NCBI GenBank assembly: GCA_028023455.1
Contig: JAQFVV010012572.1
Coordinates: forward strand, 868,001 to 932,000
DNA length: 64,000 nt
Direction: 5' to 3'
From: Epiperipatus broadwayi
Taxonomy: Eukaryota > Onychophora > Udeonychophora > Euonychophora > Peripatidae
Under the pieces are notes generated by a model. The model made no database searches. It had not been told where the DNA came from and worked only from the letters and a program-made list of their open reading frames with translations. Shown here one piece after another: positions 27,201 to 36,000 of the stretch (position 1 is the first letter of the stretch; the number at the start of each line of letters is the position of its first letter). The position numbers were made by a program, and so were the translations under genes.

Positions 27201-30200
27201 ATAGAAAATTTTTTGGCAAAGTTATATACCAAATGTCCAAATAATAAAGATGTACCAGATGACTGGAAGAATGCAGTATTATTATTTAAAAAAGGTGATA
27301 AAATATTAAAAATTATGGACCTATCATTCTTTTATCAGTTTTATACAAAAATTTTACCAAGATAATTACAACTCATCTTACAGCACTTTGGATTTCAATC
27401 AACCAAAAGAACAAGCTGGATTTAAAAGTGATCATAGCACAAGGATCATATCCAAGTATTGAGAGAAGTTATGGAAAGAACCAATGAATATGATTTACCA
27501 TTATGCTTTGGATTTGTAGATTATGAAAAGGCATTTGATTCTATAAGCATTTATTCAGTGATTAAAGCATTGGATCATCAAGGTATAAACCCAGGATAGT
27601 CACATTCTGAAGAATATTTATAAAAATGCAACAGCAACAATTAGATTACATAATAATACTAGAAATATTAATATTGAGAACAGTGTAAGACAGGGTGACT
27701 CCATATTTCCAAAACCTTTTACAGCAGTATTGCAAAAAGTATTTTGTAGATTAAAATGGGAAACCAAAAAAGTTAAAGTAAATGGAAATTATTTAAATCA
27801 TTTAGATTTTGCAGATGATGTAATTGTTTTTTAAAATAATGCTTCAGAGCTTCAGGAAATGTTGCAAGAGTTATCAGATGAAAGTAAAAAAGTAGGACTA
27901 AAGATAAACATTAAAAAGACTAAAGTAATGTTCAATTGATTTTCTCAAAAGATGAAAATAAAGATTGATAATGATGAGTTAGAAGAAGTTAACAACTACA
28001 AATATTTTGGTCAGATTTTTACAACAAATAATTATCATATAATTAAACTTGAGTGGAGTACTTTTGGTATAAATAATATTAAAATGAAATATGCCTATGT
28101 GTTTGAAAATGAAGGTTTTTAATAAATATGATTTACCACTTCTTACTTATGGATCTGAGATTTGGACACTTAATAGAAGAGCAATACAGAGATTTCAGAT
28201 CGCTCAAAGAAGTATGGTGAAATGCATGTTAGGGGTAACTAGAAGAAATCAAAAACGCAATATGTTACTGACATCATTGAAAAAATTAAAAGATTGGACT
28301 TGCGCTGGACATATTGCTAGAAGAGATGATAATAGATGGACAATTGAAATATTAAACTGGAATCCAAGAGATTGAAAAAGATCCAGAAAGAGATCACATG
28401 TGAGATGGATGGATGAAATAAGAAAGTTGTGTAAGGATGATGTAGAGAAGAGATTAGAGATTTGAAAAGATGGATTGATTGATGTGATGATGATAAACTC
28501 CTTTAAAAAAAAAAGGATTCCATAATGTAGTCTTGAATTTTTTACTTCGTTTTATTTTTTTAACATTACATTAAAGTAGTAAATAATTGCTTTAAATATT
28601 TCTTTATTGATAAATTTATATATATATTTTCAGGTGGATGCTCGTGATTGGTCAGAAAATAATAATACAATTTCTTTAAACAATGAATGTGTGATAGATG
28701 TTCCCCCTCAGTATACAACAGTAGACGTATATTGTGCTTCCCTTGGACACAAAGCTAACCATTCTTTCAATCCTAATAGTAAATATTGCTTGTAAGTAAA
28801 TACATCAAAATATTACTACCGTTATTTTAACTATTATTGATGTAATGTGATGTACTGCGGCTTCTCCGTAAACGAAGTCAAGAATATCTCAGCAATTATG
28901 CCCAGATTATTTACCACTAGATGACAGCTCTCGGCGTAAATTGCTTGTCATCTTTCCATATAATTTATTCCACTGTCTACTCTAAATCATAAATTTTAAT
29001 GAACTTTACTTTAATTTTAATATCTAATCCATATTCTTTAGGATTTATATATTTATACACCTCATATTAAATTTATTTGGTCTGTCTTTTTTACTTATCT
29101 TTTAAGAAAGAAAAAATTACGCGTATTAATTAAGAAATATTAAATAATAAACGAAAATATTTATTTATAAGAGAAACGTGTCATTTTAGTATAAAACTAT
29201 AATTTCATGTATCTTTGATAAATGGAGGAATCAAGAAAGTTTTACTATTAATATCATTTCAGAAAAATTCAGAATATGGATTCTTGAACCAAGATCTATA
29301 AACTTGGAGAAAAAATAAATTGATTAGCATCATTAATCCATATCTGAAATTTAATCATAGTCATTTTTAGTTACTACTGGCAAAGGCCTTCTGAAAGTCG
29401 TCTAAATAGATAGCCTTTCCTCTTCCCTTGTTTTTTTTTTCTACAAAGAAATGGAATGATGGTATCAATTAGATGTTATTTGTATTCTTTCGACATCCAA
29501 TCTTTAATCTTTTGTTAAAAATATTCATTAAAAGTTTTATCTAAAATACTAATTAGTGCAATAATGTTAAATTCAATATTGCACAATATGTCAATTCTTT
29601 GATGTAAACTATCTCCACCATATAGGAGGTTCATTTTTCTGATTTGCATTATTTTCAAGTATCTGTTCTTATTCAATTTGTTCTCTGTCCTGATCTTTCA
29701 ATACATCATCTGGAGTATTAAAGATGGTGTTGTGCTTTATTAAGCTCTTCTACTAATTGTTTATCATTAAATATTGGTTTGTATTAAAAACAATATTCTG
29801 ACCTTTGCTTTAAAATTTCATTCTTATTAGTAATCACTTTTCCATGTTTGTAATTTACTATCCTCTATTTTAGTTGACAATTTAATTCTCTGGATTTTCC
29901 ATTTCCCAGTGCCCCCTCCATACTACTTTAAGTGACTGAAAACAGGATGATTCTTCAGTCATCTATAGAGCGCTGGATCGCCACGAGTCTTTCATGTCAT
30001 TGATCTTATCCCTATACTAATTGTGACAGCTGAACTATGTATTGATCCATTTTTTAATCCACAAACAATAATTCTGTTTCAAATCTTTCTTTTTTGTGAG
30101 CACATCACCTATACTGAGAAAGCAACATCAAGAGAAATATCTCATTATTGACTGCATTGCCTCACTTAGTTATTTTGAAAAGAATTATAAATAATAAATC

Positions 30201-33200
30201 TCTTGGGAAGTATATTTAAGACGGGTTCAAATCAATAAAGATTCTATTTTTACGCTGGTCTATTTAGGGATACACTGTTGTTGACCATGGAAGTGGAAGG
30301 GATTTTAAAAAATTATCTAAATATGACATCTCACACAGACTGACTACATTATCATGGCTGACAGATCATTCATTAAAACAATAGATATAATTTTAAAGTT
30401 AGTAATGTTAATGATAGGAAAACATCTGGTAGTGATAGTAATAAAAGTATTTGATTTATTTTTTTAAAATATGGATATGACACTTGCTGTAAATGCTTTG
30501 AGCTCTGAATGGAAGACAGCAATTGTAGCTAAAGAGCTATCCAGATTTAAAATTGATATGTAGCTGCTCTTAGTAAAACTTGTTTTCCAGAAAAAGGAAA
30601 CATAATCAATCAGATAAATCTATATTTTTTTTAAAGTACAGATCATTGAGCATAAGTGATTGCATAGGGATGATTTGTTTGTTCTTGGAATTCCTAAATG
30701 GATCTCTGAAAAGCTAATAGTCTTAAAATGTATTTTGTTCAATGATACTTATTCCAATTTTATCAATGACTATGTACCAAAATTAGATTCAGAATTTCGA
30801 AGAAAGAAAACTTATACTCCTTGTTAGATATTATTACTCAGTACCATTAAAAGACTTGGTTTTTTTTTTACTTGGGGACTAATGCATATGTTGGGAGCAA
30901 TGGTCAATTTGACTCAAAGTTATTGAAAATAATAATATTGGAACTATAAATTTAAATAGTCCATTGATATATTGAATTCTTATGTAACACATAATTGATT
31001 ATCATAAATACTTTGTATAAGATGAAAAAATACTGTAAAGGCACTTAAATGTATATATATATTTAAAATATTCATATCTACTAAATTATGATATAGTTAG
31101 AAGACAGAATACAAAAGTTCATATTATATGATTTGTGATGCAGATTAATGGGCAGATTGTAGATTTGCATGTTTCCAGACTAAAATGATCAATGCATTAA
31201 TGAATAAATCCTATTCCTATCATATTAATATGAAATTTCTTTTTAGGATCGTTTAAGAATATTGCTAAATTTCAAGTTAATATATTCTAAAAATATTATT
31301 TTGGAATCTCAAAATCATAAAAATTCTATTAAGAAGTAAGTTGCAGTTATAAATAAATTTATTCTTGGATTCACTAAAAAGAATATTCTCTAGTTCTCTG
31401 ACAATGATTCTATTATTGAAAGATGAGGCATTTTGAGATCAACAAAATATCGGACTGAATGTAGAGCTTCATAAGCAAAACTGACAGAAAGATGTAAAAG
31501 TGAGCAGTGGATCACATTGCAAAAAAAAAAGATAATCATTAACTGATCAAGATATCACTTCAAACCTTTTTTCATGCATTGAAAATAATGTGTAGATTTG
31601 AAAAAAGGAAATTCATGGTGGGTGGCATTTTTCATATAACAATGATAATATTTCAAACAGATAGGATTATTTTATCTGCCTTTTGAATAATGATGTAAGA
31701 AATGAAATGGTGGCTTTCAAATATATACTTTTTCTATCTACCTACTCATTTAGATATGAACAAAGATATATAAATTGATGAAATTAAAGCAGCTTTGTAA
31801 TTTTACAATGTTGCAAATTATGGTGAGATACTGAGAAAATTTAAAATATGGTAGCGAAATGTTAATTCCCAAACTATTGGAAATTTTTAGAAATATGTAA
31901 ATCTGCTGATGCCTAATAATAAGGATTTTACCGATTTTTTGAAGAAGTTGCTTTCAACTGTAGATGATTAACTTCTCAAAATTCCCTGTAATTTTAGACT
32001 CAATAAGCATTATAGACATAGTGTTTGTTTCCAGGAAAATGCAAGAAAAAGATTAGATGCAAAGATTTCATTTGCATATTGCATTATTAATTTGATTTAA
32101 AACATTTCATTCAGAAAATCAAACAGATTTGTATTTAGCTTAGATCATATAGATTTAAGAATGGGAAACAATTTAAATGTCTTGATAGCTTTTTAGATAG
32201 AAAGATGGATTTGGATGCTGAGTATAATCTAGTATGTTACTGCTCAATTTAACAAGTTAAAAGATAGGTTATTTCATTTGCAACATAAATAATTGCAATT
32301 AAATTAGATGCATAGTGTAGTTAATTTGTCCAATTTATTGTAGGGAAGTGAAAATCTGGATCCCTATCAATATAATAAAAAGGTTTAAGCAGGTTACATA
32401 AGATTCTTAAAATGTAACAGTAATAAGCCAATCAGTATATTTTTCAACTTACTAAATGAATCTGTAGAATATATTATTGCAAGGGCACATCTTCATTGAG
32501 TTAAGCACGTGAAGAAAAATGAACAGCTTTTTTATAGTGAACTTGGGCATGATTTTTTGTAGAAAAGCAACCCCCATATACATTAGTTATTGCTTTCACT
32601 GAGAAAATATAATTGAGAATAGAATATCAGACAATAGAATATCAGACAACTACAGTTAGGCAAAATGTTTACATTTTTAGACAAATTTTAAAAGGTAGTG
32701 TTGCAAGATGTCAAATAAATTGGCTCGAGGACCAGCATGTGAGGTATGTCAAAGTACTTGCGATTCATGGATTGGTTTATATAATCATCACAAAATTCAT
32801 CTTTTAACTCCAGAAACAAGAACATAATACTTTTTTTTTCTGGCTTTACGAATGTCCGTGTTCATTTACAAATGGCTGCTTAATGATGATGATAATATTC
32901 ACCAAGATATGTTTTTTTTTTTTAATTTCTCCAATGAATATTCAAATATTTTTATCTATTTTCAGTTCTATAAAGTTTTTAACTCTTTTTTCTTTTCGGT
33001 ATTCACTCATCTGTATTGATTTCAATGTTTCTTCTATGATATAATCATTCTTGTTTTCTTTTCTCTGACAAAACTTCAACAATAATCTTCTTCAGTCTTA
33101 TTGAGATTTTTGAATCCATTTTGTGTGTATTTATACTTATGATTTTTTTTCTCTTTCTGATGAGTGATAAGCTTGGATCAAATTTTATATTTGCCCCTGA

Positions 33201-36000
33201 AAAATACATTATTGACTATCTATTTATTAGTTTTTTGCTTTTATCTTTCTATCATTGAATCTTTACATTTACTTTGTGCAGATTTTCCAATATAATGCTT
33301 TATTGCACATTGCCAAATCTTATTTTTAAAAAAAGTCTAAAACCTTTCACTACATTCAACTATATTTGTCCATAATTTATTATCATTTTTCATTATTACT
33401 TCTAATTTTGACATTTCAGTCTCCTCCAAGGTCTTTATAAGGTGCATCAACAGAAGTTAGTCCCCAATTTCTATTTTATCATCTATTTAAAAAATGGGAA
33501 TATACTAAGATTCCTGGAGTATTAAAAGATATTTGAATCTAACAGCATCATTTTTGCGTTAGTAAAGTTATATCCTATCAACTAATATTCCTTTATCTTG
33601 TAGAAATCCTCCAACAGTTTCATGCTTTTATTTCTAAAATAATATACGTCTTAGTTAATCCAAAAATAAAGAGCATTTGTATTTTTATTTTCAAGCAGTT
33701 TTAATCTACCAAATAAGTGTCCTTAAAGTTTGGCCATTCAAAATTTCTATAATAGTATATGATTTAACAGTTGTAATTAGTAATCCATTTAGTTAATACA
33801 CTTCCATTTGCTAAATTAGCTATGAGAATTGGAGAGGCAACCCTGATATGAGATTATTGGAAGAGAAATTGAATCACTTTTCATTCATGATTTATTCTTA
33901 ATAGACAGTACATATATATCACATGATCACCATTTCTATACTAGCACATAATTGTTGTAAACAAAGGCAAAACTCTCCATATAGTAGTTTCACCCTGTGC
34001 CAAACAGAGTAATCAATGGATTCCAGAAGGCTTGTGCATAAAATCCCTATCTAGTGCCTACTCATCCAATATCCCCAGACTAGTTTCTGGCTAGTGGCCA
34101 TCATCAGTGAGGAGCCTTGGATCTGAGAGCACTGCACCTAGATCTTAGGATCTAATGCAACCCTCCAGCAGCCACCTTTTAACTCTACTTTACTACAAAA
34201 CTATGAGAATGAAATTGAAAACATTGTTAATATCTTCAATCTAAGCTCAATAGCTTATATAGTCATATGGGTCTGAACTCAATTCAGCACCCATACATTT
34301 TGGTGTCTTTGGCTCTTAAACAACCATAGCCACCACTATCCTATTAGGCAGGATTGGTGTTAAACCACTAAACATCACATGATCACTATTTCTATACTAG
34401 CACAAGCCAGAAACTAGTCTGGGGATATTGAATGAGTAGGCACTAGATAGGGATTTTATGCACAAGCCTTCTGGCATCCATTGATTACTCTGTTTGGCAC
34501 ATGGTGGCACTACTAAATGGAGAGTTTTGCCTTTCTTTACAACAATTATGTGCTAGTATAGAAATGGTGATCATGTGATGTTTAGTGGTTTAACACCAAT
34601 CCTGCCTAATAGGATAGTGGTGGCTATGGTTATTTAAGAGACAAAGACACCAAAATGTATGGGTGCTGAATTGAGTTCAGACCCATACGACTATATAAGC
34701 TATTGAGCTTAGATTGAAGATGTTTTCAATTTCAAACTAGTTTTGTAGTAAAGTAGAGTTAAAAGGTGGCTGCTGGAGGGTTGCATTAGATCCTAAGATC
34801 TAGGTGCAGTGCTCTCAGATTCAAGGCTCCTCACTGATGATGGCCACAAGCCAGAAACTAGTCTGGGGATATTGGATGAGTAGGCACTAGATAGGGATTT
34901 TATTCACAAGACTTCTGGCATCCAATGATTAGTCTGTTTGGCACAGGATGGCACTACTATATGGAGAGTTTTGCCTTTGAGTACATATATATCTGAATAG
35001 TCGAATTTGTCCTTTGATTAACAAACATGGCTATTCCTGACATAAAAATCAGACATTCCTTTGTAGTTATACTTCTGGAGAGCAGACACTGCACAGGTTA
35101 TTACATATGCTATAGTAAGTTGCAGGAAAATCTGTTTCTTCTGCATTCAGAAATCTTTTTTTTTCTTTTTCTTTTTTTTTTTGTCTCCTTTTACATCGGA
35201 ACATCAACAAATATTAGGAAGAAACATAAAGGAAATAAGAAAAACACTTTTTTCTGAATGATTATTAGAAAAGGGAAGATAAAATGAAAAATATAATGAA
35301 TAGATGAAAAAACACATACTATCATTATTAAACCTACCACAGCAAAGAACTGATTGATATCGTGAGATTTTATGATGACTGGATCCTATACTGACTTAAG
35401 AAATTGAAGGTATAAGATAAAAAGAGAATATAGATGAGAAAAAGCACAGAAAAGGGAAAGAGCTCCATTAAAAACAGTACAAAATCAAAATCTTAAAATG
35501 TAGCAAGAGATACTCTTGCACTATGAATCAGAAGTCCATTCTTCTATTTAACTGCATCCTATCAGTATTCCTGATTCAGTATTTAATAAGATTAAGACCT
35601 CTTTTATAAAGTATGAGAATATCAAAAAATTGAATTTCCCTGATTACATAAACAGCAGGATTTTAAGTTTTGACTTCTGAAGTCAAACAAGGCATTAATG
35701 GATTATTAGTTTATATAATTTCTTTTATTAAGTACTGCTTTTATGATATTGTTAATTTACAAATTTTATAAATGTCAAAAAAAAAAACATGCTTAAATAA
35801 TGCATAATTTTGAATTTTATTTTAGAGTCGATCATCCTCGCTTTGGGCACATTAAAGGAATCCGAACATTGCAGTTTATTGGAAAAGATGAAGAAATTAC
35901 AGTTTCTTATGGATATGATCCTGAAAGTCCAGATGATGCTCCTTTGTGGTATAAAGAAAAACTTCAAGAACATCAGAAAATGAAAACATTTCCATTCTAA
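6137..36000 (+). CDS. SETD7: SETD7-type histone/protein lysine methyltransferase (C-terminal half, four exons)
   Basis: SETD7 (SET7/9) mono-methylates histone H3 lysine 4 and many non-histone proteins using S-adenosylmethionine. The four plus-strand exons (6137-6218, 19230-19347, 28634-28791, 35826-36000) join in frame and collinearly cover the human protein from the pre-SET linker to the C-terminus. All SET landmarks are present: G-L-F-A-K, S-F-Y-N-G (catalytic-pocket Tyr, human Y245), L-G-H-K-A-N-H-S-F (cofactor-binding Asn-His, human N296/H297), the Tyr after P-N (Y305) and V-S-Y-G-Y-D (Y335/Y337). The C-terminal W-Y-x-x-x-L helix that closes the lysine channel is also there. The N-terminal MORN repeats must be encoded left of the window or in unrecognised exons. 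The introns (13.0, 9.3 and 7.0 kb) are filled with transposons. No frameshift or stop is seen in the exons, so the gene looks functional. Confidence 0.93.
6408..6780. mobile_element. Non-autonomous hAT-type DNA transposon (373 bp)
   Basis: The ends form an imperfect terminal inverted repeat: CAGGGGTGGGGAACCTCTG at the left, and the complement of CGATTCCCCACCCCTG at the right. The flanks are 8-bp near-perfect target duplications, CTATAAGC and CTATAAGT. CAG-starting inverted repeats with 8-bp duplications are diagnostic of the hAT superfamily. There is no coding capacity, so it is a MITE. Confidence 0.88.
6880..8586 (+). mobile_element. Non-LTR retrotransposon (LINE), 5'-truncated, (CATCA)n tail
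   Basis: A broken reverse transcriptase ORF spread over at least four frame segments. It opens with S-F-I-D-I-E-K-A-Y-style motif A, then 'LWVRLVNLGM', 'ELRQECPMSPILF' (motif B), 'FFADDIFLC' (catalytic Asp-Asp) and 'YLGI'. The C-terminal Cys/His motif C-x2-C-x10-H-x4-C (C-K-E-G-I-E-N-I-R-H) follows near 8240-8290. The 3' end is a CATCA microsatellite (8563-8586). A longer minus-strand copy is at 48.0-51.0 kb and a 3'-end fragment at 28.8 kb. Frameshifts around 7367, 7580 and 8028 inactivate it. Confidence 0.85.
8735..9795 (+). mobile_element. Degraded RTE-clade LINE
   Basis: Base-level similarity to the RTE copies at 27.4-28.5 and 57.3-58.4 kb can be followed in order: 'EQAGF', an F-x-D-D-M-V-V-F version of the reverse transcriptase active site (about 9040-9075), and near the end a 'RPHTRWLGELMEFSGIIYRSYRSI' like version of the RTE terminus. 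Many stops and indels; clearly dead. Confidence 0.7.
9800..10275. other. Intronic AT-rich stretch, no gene seen
   Basis: No repeat boundary or coding signal recognised between the degraded RTE and the hAT element. Confidence 0.45.
10284..11870. mobile_element. Non-autonomous hAT-type transposon (1587 bp) with internal tandem repeats
   Basis: Terminal inverted repeats CAGTGGTCTTCAATC... and ...GGTTGAAGACCACTG, extended by subterminal GGACCGG motifs, are flanked by perfect 8-bp duplications CTTAATAG (10276-10283 and 11871-11878). This is a textbook hAT structure. It carries no transposase. The interior is an array of diverged repeats (see separate entry). The element lies in the large SETD7 intron. 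Confidence 0.93.
10620..11450. repeat. Internal tandem-like repeats of the hAT element
   Basis: A unit beginning CTTGAAAAAGTCAAAAG, then TTTTGATCTTATTTTA, a G-rich run, TTGAGAAATACTTTGT and a T/A-rich tract ending in TTTTAAAAAAAGG recurs in whole or part near 10625, 10890, 11040, 11265 and 11305. The last two starts are only about 40 bases apart (CTTGAAAAAGTCAAAAG repeated directly). Units are roughly 150-270 bases and diverged, so this is an expanded subterminal repeat and not a CRISPR. Confidence 0.8.
11880..14165. other. Intronic AT-rich stretch; contains one dispersed palindrome-family fragment
   Basis: No gene is seen. At 12110-12195 there is a fragment (CACATGACCTAATTTAATAAGC, later GCTCTATATATA) shared with the small palindrome at 56.26-56.39 kb. 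The rest is unassigned AT-rich DNA. Confidence 0.5.
12108..12192. repeat. Dispersed repeat fragment (family of the 56.3-kb palindrome)
   Basis: It shares CATGACCTAATTTAATAAGC, TTGTTAAGAGCTTG and GAGCTCTATATATAAC with the palindrome at 56262-56395, in the complementary order. Only one arm is well preserved here. Confidence 0.6.
14169..14460. repeat. Foldback repeat family F1, single arm
   Basis: A forward arm of the F1 family: AAGGCAAAACTCTCCATACA at its outer end, then ATCAATGGATGCCAGAAGG, CCCTATCTAGTGCCTACTCA, TAGTTTCTGGCTTGTG, CCTTGGATCTGAGAGCACTG and TCTAATGCAACCCTCCAG. The inverse arm is not next to it, so it is a solo or truncated copy. Confidence 0.85.
14470..15455. other. Intronic AT-rich stretch, no gene seen
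   Basis: Homopolymer-rich AT sequence without recognisable coding or repeat boundaries. Confidence 0.5.
15465..16045. repeat. Foldback repeat family F1, two-armed copy
   Basis: A forward arm (15465-15720) and an inverted arm (15845-16045) of the F1 family surround a spacer that includes 'GTATGACTATACAAG'. Each arm carries the F1 landmarks, for example CCTATCTAGTGCCTA and its complement TAGGTACTAGATAGG. The arms are more diverged from each other than in the 34-kb copy, so this is an older insertion. Confidence 0.85.
16411..17720 (+). mobile_element. CR1/Jockey-like LINE fragment (reverse transcriptase)
   Basis: The region encodes G-V-P-Q-C-G-I-L-A-P-L-L-F-N-V-F (reverse transcriptase motif B region), then 'CADDCKLF', a variant of the F/Y-A-D-D active site, and 'DLGIIF' (thumb L-G). 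A 140-codon ORF (16519-16941) holds most of this. After it, the frame breaks and fragments continue to about 17480, followed by an AATAAATAAGAATTGAAT end and an (ATT)n tail. The 5' part, including the endonuclease, is missing. The GVPQ.SILGPLLF-like motif and tail sequence fit the CR1/Jockey group. Confidence 0.8.
17721..17824. repeat. (ATT)n microsatellite, about 34 units
   Basis: About 100 bases of uninterrupted ATT. It starts directly at the 3' end of the CR1/Jockey-like LINE copy, so it probably grew from that element's own 3' tail. Confidence 0.97.
17900..18103 (+). mobile_element. LINE 3' UTR fragment with (ATT)n tail
   Basis: This stretch ends GTACGGTAAATAAAAATGAATTGA, directly followed by (ATT)n. 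This terminal arrangement, AATAAA and a short TGAATTGA before a microsatellite, parallels the LINE end at 17.7 kb. No coding part is left. It is either a second, severely truncated LINE copy or the displaced 3' end of the first. Confidence 0.55.
18104..18236. repeat. (ATT)n microsatellite in two blocks
   Basis: Two perfect ATT blocks (about 18104-18167 and 18178-18236) are separated by a short T/C-rich interruption. Confidence 0.95.
18860..18955 (-). repeat. tRNA-derived SINE-like head
   Basis: Read on the minus strand, TGGTGTAGTGG (18934-18944) is a perfect polymerase III A box of a tRNA-like head. The expected B box about 40 bases on is degenerate (GGAATTTAAAT). The downstream body is not defined. 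Confidence 0.5.
19230..19347 (+). CDS. SETD7: SETD7 exon (start of SET domain)
   Basis: Encodes V-Y-V-K-T-S ... E-G-L-F-A-K ... S-F-Y-N-G-I-R-T-T-H-K-V: the first strands of the SET domain with the conserved S-F-Y-N-G. The 39 residues match the human exon in length if the donor GTATTC at 19348 is used; an alternative in-frame GTGGTA donor at 19345 would remove one Val. Acceptor: a 17-base T tract and AG. Confidence 0.9.
19350..20090. other. SETD7 intron, no further feature seen
   Basis: AT-rich intronic sequence with a G run (about 19890-19899). No gene or repeat boundary recognised. Confidence 0.5.
20096..20262 (-). repeat. tRNA-derived SINE
   Basis: On the minus strand it starts CTATGGCTCAGTTGGTTAGA, with a canonical A box (TGGCTCAGTTGG, 20246-20257) and a good B box (GGTTCAATTTCC, 20188-20199) 46 bases further on. 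A non-tRNA body follows with AATACCCAAAGAAGCAGGG and ATGTCTCGAAACGG. The tRNA head cannot fold a clean acceptor stem, so it is a SINE and not a tRNA gene. Confidence 0.8.
20400..21330 (+). mobile_element. Penelope-like element relic (reverse transcriptase to GIY-YIG)
   Basis: Across several frames the translation shows a degraded 'LYGSIDKLDS' region, 'MRYIDDIFLY' (Asp-Asp active site of the Y-I-D-D-I-F type found in Penelope-like elements, about 20700) and, near 21260-21290, 'IKCKCNTSYIGNQ', the degraded start of the GIY-YIG endonuclease. Many stops make it non-functional. It is the same class as the relic at 3.2-3.7 kb. Confidence 0.7.
21479..21723. repeat. Foldback repeat family F1, short deletion derivative with both ends
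   Basis: CAAAGGCAAAACTCTCCATA at 21533 and its complement TATGGAGAGTTTTGCCTTTG at 21703-21722 form a perfect terminal inverted repeat enclosing only one inner arm. The flanking leader ACTAAACATCACATGATCAC ahead of it also recurs at 33.9, 34.4 and 38.2 kb and belongs to the family. This copy shows that the F1 unit has true inverted ends. Confidence 0.85.
22187..25200 (-). mobile_element. RTE-clade LINE, degraded, split by a nested insertion
   Basis: Minus-strand RTE copy. From 5' to 3': an endonuclease remnant with Q-I-I-Q-I-Y-V-P-T-like sequence (about 25150-25180), 'IFKKHDKEDIRNYRPISLL' (reverse transcriptase entry region, about 24010), a Y-E-like motif A remnant, and 'RSEILDT.QKNNYKETSDH' near 22320-22390. 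The end falls in the 'RLK.SWAGH' region, so the 3' tail is lost. Positions 22406-23107 are a later insertion. Stops are frequent. Confidence 0.8.
22406..23107 (-). mobile_element. Poly(A)-tailed retroposed insertion (about 702 bp) inside the RTE copy
   Basis: RTE homology stops at 22405 and resumes near 23116. The insert is flanked by the direct repeat ATTCTATT (22398-22405 and 23108-23115) and begins on the plus strand with a T run, which is an A tail on the minus strand. Its minus strand holds a short open stretch containing E-I-G-M-E-M-I-I-E-Y-P, then a long non-coding part with AATAAA. I do not recognise it. It may be a processed pseudogene 3' end or a LINE-mobilised SINE. Confidence 0.6.
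25400..25990. other. Spacer between head-to-head RTE copies
   Basis: AT-rich with a C run (about 25366-25374) and an (AT)n stretch at 25556-25568. No gene recognised. Confidence 0.5.
26035..28498 (+). mobile_element. RTE-clade LINE, nearly full-length but inactivated
   Basis: Order of domains: AP-type endonuclease (about 26090-26340) with 'QIYVPTSSY' and the diagnostic 'VMGDFNARIG'; reverse transcriptase from about 27270 (L-F-K-K-G-D-K), 'GFVDYEKAFDSI' (about 27510), 'RQGDSI' region, 'LDFADDVIVF' (about 27800); then 'LLTYGSEIWTLNRRAIQR' and 'CAGHIARRDDNRW'. It ends in the RTE signature (W-M-D-E-I-R-K) and GATGATGAT. Several frameshifts and stops separate these segments. The family is the same as at 57.3 kb. 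Confidence 0.88.
28634..28791 (+). CDS. SETD7: SETD7 exon (catalytic core)
   Basis: Starts after TTTTCAG and ends at a GTAAGT donor. It encodes V-D-A-R-D-W ... C-A-S-L-G-H-K-A-N-H-S-F-N-P-N, the near-invariant SETD7 core with the Asn-His that contacts S-adenosylmethionine. The human Cys after P-N is Ser here; the following Tyr (human Y305) is conserved. Confidence 0.93.
28841..28985 (-). mobile_element. 3'-end fragment of the (CATCA)n LINE family
   Basis: On the minus strand it reads CTGGGCATAATTGCTGAGAT, TTCTTGACTTCGTTTACGGA and GTACATCACATTACATC, matching the last about 80 bases of the LINE at 8505-8586. Only the extreme 3' end was inserted. Confidence 0.8.
29000..30450. other. Intronic stretch, possibly old minus-strand LINE sequence
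   Basis: No clear gene. 29400-29900 has a minus-strand bias of readable but broken coding-like fragments (for example K-D-W-M-S-K-E-Y-K), which could be an old reverse transcriptase. I could not find an active-site motif, so the assignment stays open. Confidence 0.35.
30470..32870 (+). mobile_element. RTE-BovB-like LINE (craniofacial-development-protein-2-like), degraded
   Basis: Begins with 'KTAIVAKELSRFKIDM', the well-known start of the endonuclease in this group (R-T-A-L-V-A-R-E-L consensus). In order follow an 'YIFF' remnant, reverse transcriptase debris, 'FLDRKMDLDAEYN' (the thumb region after Y-L-G-S) about 32180-32220, and near 32729-32810 the C-terminal zinc-finger-like A-C-E-V-C-Q-S-T-C-D-S-W-I-G-L-Y-N-H-H-K. 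Many stops; inactive. A shorter relative is at 38.9-40.0 kb. Confidence 0.78.
32880..33915. other. Intronic AT-rich stretch, no gene seen
   Basis: No motif or boundary recognised. T-rich strand composition, possibly very old retroelement sequence on the minus strand. Confidence 0.4.
33918..34980. repeat. Foldback repeat family F1, complex palindromic cluster
   Basis: A forward unit (33918-34396) is followed by inverted material (34397-34980). The forward unit opens and nearly closes with the same leader, CATCACATGATCACCATTTC, and carries all F1 landmarks. The inverted half holds two successive copies of the GGATATTG...GAGAGTTTTGCC arm (34403-34535 and 34850-34977) separated by the inverted leader and the GGATAGTGGTGGCTATGGTT region. 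Long arms of several hundred bases with little divergence could form a large hairpin. No coding capacity. Confidence 0.88.
34985..35825. other. SETD7 last intron, no further feature seen
   Basis: AT-rich, ending in the TTTTATTTTAG acceptor of the last exon. A short ORF at 35027-35257 has no recognisable motif. Confidence 0.5.
35826..36000 (+). CDS. SETD7: SETD7 terminal exon
   Basis: Encodes V-D-H-P-R-F-G-H-I-K ... D-E-E-I-T-V-S-Y-G-Y-D ... A-P-L-W-Y-K-E-K-L and a TAA stop at 35998-36000. V-S-Y-G-Y-D holds the two tyrosines of the lysine channel. The C-terminus is about as long as the human one. Confidence 0.93.

Noticed and set aside
29400-29900. Possible minus-strand reverse transcriptase
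   Set aside because: No active-site or motif B sequence could be found, so it was not called as a LINE.
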